A program made the translations under genes and the position numbers. A stretch of DNA of 44,708 bases from Caballeronia sp. BR00000012568055 (GTDB lineage Bacteria > Pseudomonadota > Gammaproteobacteria > Burkholderiales > Burkholderiaceae). The notes beneath the pieces are model-generated. The model was not told where the DNA came from, did no database searches, and saw nothing but the letters and a program-made list of their open reading frames with translations. How positions within the stretch are numbered: the first letter of the stretch is position 1; each line of letters starts with the position of its first letter. Of this stretch, positions 1-6,959 are shown piece by piece. The DNA lies in assembly GCF_029439455.1 (NCBI RefSeq), contig NZ_JAQFVG010000329.1, positions 1 to 44,708 on the forward strand. The letters are read 5' to 3'.

Positions 1-432
1 CGTGAGGGAACAGAAGCGCTAATCACCGTTGGGCCGAATAGCGTCTGTACGTTGCCGTTTGCTGAGTCGTCGTCTTGGTTCTCTGCCGGGTTCGCTTGAT
101 TAACGCCCGGCGGCGCGCAGGGCGCGCACGCTGGAAGAATGAGCGCGATCCGCTCTGCTAAGGAAATGGAGATGCTTAAAGAGACCGTACCTATTCCCTT
201 GCAGGCCGGGCAGGCCTCCGTGGTGGCGAGCTATTGTTACCTAGAGAGAGAATTAATCCACTTGCCTTCTCAACGGGCAGTGTCTGATTGGAAAAGCTGC
301 TTTCTTTGGTGACTTTCTTTGCAGCAGCAAAGAAAGTTACCCCCCCGCCGGGGAGGCGGCTACTGAACGAAAACGCAAGACAAACGCAGTAGCAAGACAA
401 GCAAGAAAACCGAAAACAGGAGCACACCAAAG
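1..432. other. Lead-in region without a confident gene
   Basis: No recognisable gene lies here. Frame 1 is open from the window edge to a TGA at 97-99, but its codon use is unlike the neighbours and the translation is not recognised. A 57-codon plus-strand frame (139-312) has a weak GGAAGA upstream and ends inside the hairpin repeat at 312-359, so it is probably spurious. A small inverted repeat, AGGCC-N5-GGCCT, lies at 203-217. The last 15 bases hold the AGGAG (418-422) that serves the GTG start at 433. Any promoter for the beta-oxidation operon should lie here, but no clear -35/-10 pair was seen. Confidence 0.5.
312..359. repeat. Double-hairpin intergenic repeat, Burkholderia type
   Basis: ACTTTCTTTGC (312-322) and GCAAAGAAAGT (327-337) form a perfect 11-bp stem with loop AGCA. 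It is followed at once by CCGCC (345-349), loop GGGGA, GGCGG (355-359). From memory, a GACTTTCTTTGC-type palindrome followed by a GC-rich hairpin is a dispersed intergenic element in Paraburkholderia genomes. Only one copy was seen in this window, so its repeat status rests on that recollection. Confidence 0.5.
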
Positions 433-2859
433 GTGAACACTCTGAACATCCGCAAAGTAGCGGTCCTGGGCGCCGGCGTAATGGGCGCACAAATCGCCGC
501 GCATCTGATCAACGCGCGAGTCCCTGTCCTGCTGTTCGACCTTCCAGCAAAAGAAGGCCCAAAGAACGCCATCGCGCTGAAAGCGATAGAGAACCTGAAG
601 AAGCTCTCGCCAGCACCGCTAGGCGTAAAAGAAGACGCCCAATACATCGAACCAGCGAACTACGAAGACGACATCGCCAAGTTGAGAGACTGCGATCTGG
701 TCATCGAAGCGATCGCCGAGCGCATGGACTGGAAGCACGATCTCTACAAGAAAGTCTCCCCGCACATCGCGCCGCACGCGATCTTCGCAAGCAACACATC
801 GGGCTTGTCGATCACCGAACTATCGAACGGTTTCCACGAAGAACTCAAAGCGCGTTTCTGCGGCGTGCACTTCTTCAACCCGCCGCGTTACATGCATCTG
901 GTCGAACTGATCCCGACCGAATCGACGAAACCGGAAATTCTCGATCAACTCGAAACCTTCCTGACGAGCGTAATCGGCAAAGGCGTTGTGCGCGCCAAAG
1001 ACACGCCGAACTTCATCGCCAACCGCGTCGGCGTATTTTCGATTCTCGCGGTGATCGCAGAAGCAGAAAAGTTCGGTCTGCGATTCGATGAAGTCGATGA
1101 TCTCACCGGCGCACGTCTGGGCCGCGCGAAGTCGGCCACGTTCCGCACGGCGGATGTCGTCGGTCTCGACACGATGGCGCACGTCATCAAAACGATGCAG
1201 GACAACCTGCCCGACGATCCTTTCTTCCCCGTCTACAAAACGCCGCCCGTGCTCGAAGCGCTGGTGAAGAACGGCGCGCTCGGCCAGAAGACCGGCGCGG
1301 GTTTCTATCGCAAGGAAGGGAAGGCGATCAAGGTGCTCGACCCGAAGACGTCGCAATATGTCGATGGCGGCGCGAAGGCGGACGAGTTGATCGGCCGCAT
1401 TCTGAAGCGCCCGCCCGCCGAGCGTTTCAAGTTGCTGCGCGAAACCGACAACAAGCAGGCGCAATTCCTCTGGGCGATCTTCCGCGACGTGTTCCATTAC
1501 ATCGCCGTGCATCTCGATTCGATTGCCGATAACGCGCGCGACGTCGATCTCGCCATCCGCTGGGGCTTCGGCTGGAATCAAGGTCCGTTCGAAAGCTGGC
1601 AGGCGGCGGGCTGGCAACAGATCGCGAAGTGGGTGCAGGAAGATATCGATGCAGGCAAGGCGCTGTCGAACGCGCCGCTGCCCGCGTGGGTGCTCGATGG
1701 TCCCGTCGCGGAGCAGGGCGTGCATACGAGCGAAGGTTCGTGGTCGCCATCCACCAAGCGATACGTCCCGCGCTCGACGCTGTCGGTCTACGAGAAGCAA
1801 GTGTTCCGCGCGCCGCTCGTCGGCGAAACGGGTGCCGATCCGAAGACCTTCGGCAAGACGGTGTTCGAGAACGAGCACGTGCGCGCATGGCTGGATCAAG
1901 ACGCAAGCGATGTGCTGATCGTCTCGTTCAAATCGAAGATGAACACCATCGGTCCGGGCGTGCTCGACGGCCTGACACAGGCAATCGATGTTGCCGAAAA
2001 GGACTACGCCGGCCTCGTGATCTGGCAACCGACCTCGCTGCAACTCGGCGCACCGGGCGGTCCGTTCTCAGCAGGCGCAAACCTCGAAGAAGCGATGCCC
2101 GCGTTCATGATGGGCGGCGCAAAAGGCATCGAGCCGTTCGTGAAGAAGTTTCAGGACACGATGCTGCGCGTGAAGTACGCGAACGTGCCGGTGGTGGCGG
2201 CGGTATCGGGCATTGCGTTGGGCGGCGGCTGCGAGTTGGTGCTGCAATCGGCAAAGCGCGTCGCGCATATCGAAACGTATATGGGCCTGGTGGAAATCGG
2301 CGTGGGTCTGGTGCCGGCGGGCGGCGGTCTGAAGGAAGCGGCGTTGCGCGCTGCCGAAGCCGCGAGCGCCGTCAACGCAACCAGCGATCTGCTCAAGTTC
2401 CTGCAGAAGTCGTTCGAAAACGCCGCGACCGCGAAAGTCTCCGCGTCCGCATTCGATGCCCGCGTGATGGGTTATCTGAAGGCATCGGACACGATCGTGT
2501 TCAACGTGTTTGAGCTGCTCGACATCGCGAAGAAGGAAGCGCGGGCGCTCGCTGCGTCGGGCTATCGTCCGCCGTTGCGCGCGAAGCAGATTCCCGTGGC
2601 CGGACGTTCGGCGATCTCGACCATCAAGGCGTCGCTGGTGAATATGCGCGATGGCCGCTTTATCAGCGATCACGATTATCTGATCGCGGGGCGTATCGCT
2701 GAAGCCATGTGCGGCGGCGATATCGAAGCGGGCAGTCTCGTCGATGAGGAATGGCTGCTGGCGCTGGAGCGTCGCGCGTTCGTCGACTTGCTCGGCACGC
2801 AGAAGACGCAGGAACGGATCATGGGCATGTTGCAGACCGGCAAGCCGGTTCGTAATTAA
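433..2859 (+). CDS. 3-hydroxyacyl-CoA dehydrogenase / enoyl-CoA hydratase, FadN-type bifunctional protein
   Basis: Bifunctional fatty-acid beta-oxidation enzyme of 808 residues, cytosolic. The NAD-binding hydroxyacyl-CoA dehydrogenase half comes first: Rossmann GAGVMG at residues 13-18, then SNTSGLSI, HFFNPP and the NFIANRVG segment. The crotonase (enoyl-CoA hydratase) half follows at about 480-700 with FSAGANL and GIALGGGCELVL. This order (dehydrogenase then hydratase) is that of Bacillus FadN and is opposite to E. coli FadB. The start is GTG, with AGGAG ten bases upstream. The thiolase gene follows after 22 bases, so the two are surely cotranscribed. Expected to hydrate 2-enoyl-CoA and oxidise the resulting 3-hydroxyacyl-CoA. 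Confidence 0.92.
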   Translation: MNTLNIRKVAVLGAGVMGAQIAAHLINARVPVLLFDLPAKEGPKNAIALKAIENLKKLSPAPLGVKEDAQYIEPANYEDDIAKLRDCDLVIEAIAERMDWKHDLYKKVSPHIAPHAIFASNTSGLSITELSNGFHEELKARFCGVHFFNPPRYMHLVELIPTESTKPEILDQLETFLTSVIGKGVVRAKDTPNFIANRVGVFSILAVIAEAEKFGLRFDEVDDLTGARLGRAKSATFRTADVVGLDTMAHVIKTMQDNLPDDPFFPVYKTPPVLEALVKNGALGQKTGAGFYRKEGKAIKVLDPKTSQYVDGGAKADELIGRILKRPPAERFKLLRETDNKQAQFLWAIFRDVFHYIAVHLDSIADNARDVDLAIRWGFGWNQGPFESWQAAGWQQIAKWVQEDIDAGKALSNAPLPAWVLDGPVAEQGVHTSEGSWSPSTKRYVPRSTLSVYEKQVFRAPLVGETGADPKTFGKTVFENEHVRAWLDQDASDVLIVSFKSKMNTIGPGVLDGLTQAIDVAEKDYAGLVIWQPTSLQLGAPGGPFSAGANLEEAMPAFMMGGAKGIEPFVKKFQDTMLRVKYANVPVVAAVSGIALGGGCELVLQSAKRVAHIETYMGLVEIGVGLVPAGGGLKEAALRAAEAASAVNATSDLLKFLQKSFENAATAKVSASAFDARVMGYLKASDTIVFNVFELLDIAKKEARALAASGYRPPLRAKQIPVAGRSAISTIKASLVNMRDGRFISDHDYLIAGRIAEAMCGGDIEAGSLVDEEWLLALERRAFVDLLGTQKTQERIMGMLQTGKPVRN

Positions 2860-2881
2860 GCGCGACGCATTGGAGCAAACA

Positions 2882-4081
2882 ATGAGCAAACAACTTCAAG
2901 ACGCATATATCGTCGCCGCGAGCCGCACGCCGATCGGCAAGGCGCCGCGCGGCGTGTTCAAGAACACGCGCCCCGACGAACTGCTGGTCCACGCGATCAA
3001 ATCGGCCGTGGCGCAAGTGCCGGGACTCGACACCAGCGTGATCGAAGACGCGATCATCGGCTGCGCGATTCCGGAAGCGGAGCAAGGGCTGGACGTCGCG
3101 CGCATGGGCGCGTTGCTGGCCGGTCTGCCGAGTTCGGTCGGCGGCGTGACGGTGAACCGCTTCTGCGCATCCGGCCTGACGGCGCTTGCAATGGCGGCGG
3201 ACCGCATCCGCGTGGGTGAATCGGATGCGATGATCGCGGGCGGCTGCGAGTCGATGGGCATGGTGCCGATGATGGGCAACAAGCCGTCGCTGTCGCCGCA
3301 TATCTTCGATCGCAACGAGGACGTGGGTATCGCGTACGGCATGGGTCTGACCGCCGAGAAAGTGGCCGAGCGCTGGAAAGTGAGCCGCGAGGCGCAGGAC
3401 GCGTTCGCGGCGGAATCGCATCGGCGCGCGTTGGCCGCGCAGCAAGCAGGCGAATTCGCCGATGAAATCGCCGCGTACACGCTGCATGAGCGTTTCCCCG
3501 ATCTCGCATCGGGCGAAGTGCGCGTGAACGCGCGCGAGATCAAACTCGACGAAGGCCCGCGCGCGGAAACGTCCGTCGAAGGTCTGGCTAAGCTGCGTCC
3601 CGTGTTCGCCAACAAAGGCTCGGTGACGGCGGGCAATAGCTCGCAGACATCGGACGGTGCGGGCGCGTTGATCGTCGTATCGGAAAAGATGTTGAAGCAG
3701 TTCAATCTGACGCCGCTGGCGCGCTTCGTGAGTTTCGCGGTGCGCGGCGTGCCGCCGGAAATCATGGGTATCGGGCCGAAGGAAGCGATTCCGGCCGCGC
3801 TGAAAGCGGCGGGATTGAAGCAGGACGATATCGACTGGATCGAGCTGAACGAAGCGTTCGCGGCGCAATCGCTGGCGGTGATTCAGGATCTCGGGCTGGA
3901 TACGTCCAAGGTCAATCCGCTCGGCGGCGCGATTGCGCTCGGGCATCCGCTCGGCGCGACGGGCGCGATTCGTGCGGCGACCGTCGTACACGGCCTGCGC
4001 CGACGCAACCTGAAGTACGGCATGGTGACGATGTGCGTCGGCACTGGCATGGGCGCGGCGGGCATTATCGAGCGGCTGTGA
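2882..4081 (+). CDS. Acetyl-CoA C-acyltransferase (thiolase)
   Basis: Thiolase of 399 residues that cleaves 3-ketoacyl-CoA to acetyl-CoA and a shortened acyl-CoA, the last beta-oxidation step. The nucleophilic cysteine is C95 in NRFCASGL. The acid/base pair is H355 in GHPLG and C385 in CVGTGMGAA. The NEAFA motif at 323-327 is also present. The frame is open upstream to 2744, but the ATG at 2882 gives the standard thiolase N-terminus (MSKQLQDAYIVAASRTPIGK) and is preceded by GGAGCAAACA. It lies 22 bases after the bifunctional enzyme and belongs to the same operon. Degradative thiolase is more likely than biosynthetic because of this context. Confidence 0.93.
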   Translation: MSKQLQDAYIVAASRTPIGKAPRGVFKNTRPDELLVHAIKSAVAQVPGLDTSVIEDAIIGCAIPEAEQGLDVARMGALLAGLPSSVGGVTVNRFCASGLTALAMAADRIRVGESDAMIAGGCESMGMVPMMGNKPSLSPHIFDRNEDVGIAYGMGLTAEKVAERWKVSREAQDAFAAESHRRALAAQQAGEFADEIAAYTLHERFPDLASGEVRVNAREIKLDEGPRAETSVEGLAKLRPVFANKGSVTAGNSSQTSDGAGALIVVSEKMLKQFNLTPLARFVSFAVRGVPPEIMGIGPKEAIPAALKAAGLKQDDIDWIELNEAFAAQSLAVIQDLGLDTSKVNPLGGAIALGHPLGATGAIRAATVVHGLRRRNLKYGMVTMCVGTGMGAAGIIERL

Positions 4082-4135
4082 TGCTTCGGGTCCGTGGGCA
4101 TACGCTTACGGACCCGACGATAACGGAGACAGCAG

Positions 4136-4900
4136 ATGGACATTCTTATCGAGCGTGCGGACGGCGTGCTGAGCATCGTGCTCAATCGCCCGGACAAGAA
4201 AAACGCGATCACGGCGGCGATGTATCAGGAAATGGCCGACGGTTTGTACGAAGCCGAAAAGGATCCGACCGTGCGCGTGACGCTGCTGCGCGCCAATGGC
4301 AGCGCGTTCAGCGCAGGCAACGATCTCGACGATTTCCTCAACGATCCGCCCAAGGGTCTCGACGCGCCCGTGTTCCAGTTCCTGCGCCGCATCAGCGCGT
4401 TTCCGAAGCCGATTGTGGCTGCGGTGCCGGGCGTGGCCGTCGGCATCGGTACGACGATGCTGCTTCACTGCGACATGGTCTACGCGGCATCGACGGCGAA
4501 GTTTTCGCTGCCGTTCGCGCAACTGGGCTTGTGTCCGGAAGCGGCATCGAGTCTGTTGCTGCCGCGCACGGCGGGATATCAACGCGCGGCGGAAAAGCTG
4601 CTGACAGGCGAAGCGTTCGATGTGAACGAAGCCATCGCGATGGGTTTCGTCAACGGCGCGCTTGAAGCCAGCGAACTCGATGCATATGTGCAGAACAAAG
4701 CGAAGAAGTTGGCCGCACTGCCTGCATCTTCATTGCGTGTGACGAAGGCGCTGATGAAGCGCTCGCAGTCGAGCGAAGTGACCGCGCGCATGGAAACCGA
4801 AGCCGAGCAGTTCGCGCAAATGCTGATCGCGCCGGAGGCGCGCGAGGCGTTTCAGGCGTTCTTCGAGAAGCGCAAGCCGGATTTCACGAGGTTCGAATGA
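4136..4900 (+). CDS. Enoyl-CoA hydratase/isomerase family protein, possibly a delta3-delta2-enoyl-CoA isomerase
   Basis: Crotonase-fold protein of 254 residues. The oxyanion-hole segments are FSAGNDLDDF (58-67) and GVAVGIGTTMLL (99-110). The two glutamates used by classical hydratases appear replaced: T106/T107 occupies the GGGCE position and F127 the PEI position. A glutamate sits instead at E135 in GLCPEAASSLLLPR, the place used by ECI2-type enoyl-CoA isomerases. Isomerase activity on unsaturated fatty acids is therefore plausible; this is inference from motifs. GGAGACAGCAG precedes the ATG. The stop overlaps the next gene by ATGA (4897-4900). Third gene of the beta-oxidation operon. Confidence 0.85.
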   Translation: MDILIERADGVLSIVLNRPDKKNAITAAMYQEMADGLYEAEKDPTVRVTLLRANGSAFSAGNDLDDFLNDPPKGLDAPVFQFLRRISAFPKPIVAAVPGVAVGIGTTMLLHCDMVYAASTAKFSLPFAQLGLCPEAASSLLLPRTAGYQRAAEKLLTGEAFDVNEAIAMGFVNGALEASELDAYVQNKAKKLAALPASSLRVTKALMKRSQSSEVTARMETEAEQFAQMLIAPEAREAFQAFFEKRKPDFTRFE

Positions 4901-5298
4901 TGCGACGCGCGCTTATCTTCACGTCGATGCTGCTCGCGTTAAGCACGCAGGCACAGGCGGCGAATCAAGCCGAATGCGGCGACTCGCAATCGCAAATGGC
5001 GATGAACGAATGCGTCGGCAGAAACATGAAGGCGGCGGACGAGAAGCTGAATCAGACGTATCGCGCGTTGATGGCGAAGGTCAGCAAGGACGGCGCGGAG
5101 CAGCTTCGCAAGTCGCAGCGCGCGTGGGTCGCATGGCGCGATGCGCAGTGCGAGTTCGACACCATGTCTTCACGCACCGGCAGCATTCATTTGGCGATGC
5201 AGGGCATGTGTATCGAACAACTGACGCGCGAGCAGACGAAGCATCTCGACTCGCAACTTCACTGCGAAGAAGGCGATATGTCCTGCGGCGGGCAATAA
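4897..5298 (+). CDS. Small exported protein with LprI/DUF1311 domain
   Basis: Protein of 133 residues with a typical Sec signal peptide (MMRRALIFTSMLLALSTQAQA, cleavage likely after about residue 21). The mature part holds the LprI N-terminal (DUF1311) pattern: C-x(8)-MNEC near the N-terminus, a basic helical middle with LRKSQRAWVAWRDAQCEF, and a later C near MQGMCIEQLT. Six mature-part cysteines suggest disulfides in the periplasm. Family members include a mycobacterial lysozyme inhibitor, but most have no known role. It overlaps the upstream crotonase gene by four bases, which implies translational coupling although no metabolic link is obvious. Confidence 0.8.
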   Translation: MMRRALIFTSMLLALSTQAQAANQAECGDSQSQMAMNECVGRNMKAADEKLNQTYRALMAKVSKDGAEQLRKSQRAWVAWRDAQCEFDTMSSRTGSIHLAMQGMCIEQLTREQTKHLDSQLHCEEGDMSCGGQ

Positions 5299-5300
5299 GA

Positions 5301-6197
5301 TCAGTCGATGTCGTATTCCACGAAGCTGTTTTCCCGCGCAAAGCTGACGAGCCGCAGGCCTGCTTTCTCCGCGATCGCAATCGCCAGCGATGTCGGCGCG
5401 GAGATGGTCGCGACCATCGGAATGCCGACGCGCGCGGACTTGCGCACGAGTTCATAACTCGCGCGGCTCGACAGAAACACGAAGCCTTGCGTCGTATCTT
5501 CGCGTTGCAGCACGAGATGACCGATCAGCTTGTCCAGCGCGTTATGCCGTCCGACATCTTCGAACGCGTAGCGTACTGCGCCGTGTTCATCGCACCAGGC
5601 GGCGGCGTGCAAGCCACCCGTCAGCTTCGATAACTGCTGATGCGCCGACAACTCCCGCGCCGCGCGTTCGATCGCATCGGGCGCGAGCCTGGCCAGAAAG
5701 CCGGTATCCGGCACGCGCTCCGGCTGCAAATCCAGCAAGTCGATACTTTCGATTCCACACACGCCGCAGCCCGTGCGTCCGGCCAACGCACGCCGCTTAT
5801 CTTTCAACGCAACGAACGCCTGCTGCACGACTTGCAGATGCACTTCCGCGTGCGGCAGCGCGACGCCGTCATCGCGGAAATAGACTTCGATATCGTGGAT
5901 ATCGCTGCCACGTTCAACGATGCCTTCCGTCAGCGAAAAGCCCACGGCAAACGCTTCGAGATCGCGCGGCGTGCACATCATCACCGCATGCGAGATGCCG
6001 TTGAAGACCAGCGCAACCGGCCATTCCTGACCGACGTGATCGGCGGCCACGCTTGTTTCGCCATGTCGATGACGTTTCACCTGTCGCTCGACATAGCCGG
6101 GTTGATCGTCGGTTTCGAGTGGATTCAATGAAGTGCTCCTGACTGCTTTTTTAAGCGCTTGATACGCAAGACTTCGGGTAAAGTCTGGGAACGTCAT
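5301..6197 (-). CDS. Formate dehydrogenase accessory sulfurtransferase FdhD
   Basis: FdhD carries sulfur from the cysteine desulfurase IscS to the molybdenum cofactor before its insertion into formate dehydrogenase. The conserved CGVCG motif, whose cysteines carry the persulfide, is present near residue 145 from this start. The GRHNALDKLIG segment and the C-terminal SSRASYELV...TISAPTSLAI block are also typical. The frame extends to an ATG at 6224, but neither start has a strong Shine-Dalgarno; the ATG at 6197 has AGAGCAGCAA upstream. No formate dehydrogenase gene is in the window. The neighbour at 6310 is a nitrate-reductase-associated gene, also linked to molybdoenzymes, transcribed divergently. 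Confidence 0.9.
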   Translation of the reverse strand: MTFPDFTRSLAYQALKKAVRSTSLNPLETDDQPGYVERQVKRHRHGETSVAADHVGQEWPVALVFNGISHAVMMCTPRDLEAFAVGFSLTEGIVERGSDIHDIEVYFRDDGVALPHAEVHLQVVQQAFVALKDKRRALAGRTGCGVCGIESIDLLDLQPERVPDTGFLARLAPDAIERAARELSAHQQLSKLTGGLHAAAWCDEHGAVRYAFEDVGRHNALDKLIGHLVLQREDTTQGFVFLSSRASYELVRKSARVGIPMVATISAPTSLAIAIAEKAGLRLVSFARENSFVEYDID

Positions 6198-6309
6198 TTG
6201 CTGCTCTGACGTACCGCATTGCATAGATCGCTACGGTTGGATCCCGATACAGACTTCTACAATAACGTAAGCGGGCAAAGAACGCCCTTCATCCAACGAG
6301 GCTATCGCC

Positions 6310-6789
6310 ATGGGACTTTACGACGCCGCCCGTCTCTTCGGTTTCGAGGTCGAATCCTCGGACAATCTGCGCTTTATTCCGCTGGCCGTGCGCTTCAATC
6401 TCGATCGCTTCGGCATGCGTATTTCGCTCGAACAATGGCAGATGCTGCCTTACGAAGACCGCGTGTTGCTCGCGCGTTTTCCGATCGAAGATGAAGCGGA
6501 GATCGAGAAGAACTTCGACCTCACGCTCGAAGAAATGCTTAAAACGCATACCAACACACAGCCCGATCACGTTGCGCGCGATACCGATCCCGTCTGGGCG
6601 CACGCCGACGCTGTGCCCGAAACGGTGATCCGGCAAAGCAGTCTGTGCGGCGTAAGTTCGCCGAGCTTATCCAAATGGGGAAAGCTCGATCGATTCCAGC
6701 GTTACGCGCTCGCCAAACTTTCCCGCAACACGGATAAGGTCAATCACGACTTTCTGCCCGCGATGCGCGAGTTTGGTCTGACGGAATAA
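6310..6789 (+). CDS. Nitrate reductase-associated protein family
   Basis: Acidic 159-residue protein without signal peptide or membrane segment. The N-terminus (LFGFEVESSDNLRFIPLAVRFNLDRFGMRISLEQWQMLP) and the C-terminal KWGKLDRFQRYALAKLSR match my recollection of the conserved nitrate-reductase-associated family, found next to nitrate reductase and molybdopterin genes in cyanobacteria and some proteobacteria. Its biochemical role is not established. Here it lies divergent from fdhD (112 bases between starts), which keeps a molybdoenzyme link, but no nitrate reductase is in view. A weak GAGG lies 13 bases before the ATG. Confidence 0.75.
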   Translation: MGLYDAARLFGFEVESSDNLRFIPLAVRFNLDRFGMRISLEQWQMLPYEDRVLLARFPIEDEAEIEKNFDLTLEEMLKTHTNTQPDHVARDTDPVWAHADAVPETVIRQSSLCGVSSPSLSKWGKLDRFQRYALAKLSRNTDKVNHDFLPAMREFGLTE

Positions 6790-6841
6790 CATCCGCAAAC
6801 GTTAATCTTTGGCTTTCCTCAGATTAATCGACGGCTGACCC

Positions 6842-6868
6842 TAAAGACGGCACGCTTGCTGCCGATAT
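6842..6868 (+). promoter_or_regulatory. Candidate FliA (sigma-28) promoter
   Basis: TAAA (6842-6845), then exactly 15 bases, then GCCGATAT (6861-6868). The flagellar sigma-28 consensus is TAAA-N15-GCCGATAA, so this matches all four -35 bases and seven of eight -10 bases at ideal spacing. It lies 91 bases before the ATG of the GGDEF-EAL gene and after the stop of the upstream gene. The -10 is also half of a 12-bp palindrome (6861-6872), so chance cannot be excluded. Confidence 0.5.
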
Positions 6869-6959
6869 CGGCGATAACCAATGAGCACGGACTGAACGTT
6901 CGTTCTCCACTGCGCTCCGACGCGCAGCCAGCGGTATCAGCCAAAGGATCAGCCGTCGC

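Noticed and set aside
139..312. 57-codon plus-strand frame in the lead-in region
   Set aside because: Weak ribosome site, atypical codons and a stop created by the hairpin repeat; no similarity recognised.
6861..6872. GCCGATATCGGC palindrome as an operator
   Set aside because: It coincides with the sigma-28 -10 element, which explains most of the sequence; no independent support for a repressor site.
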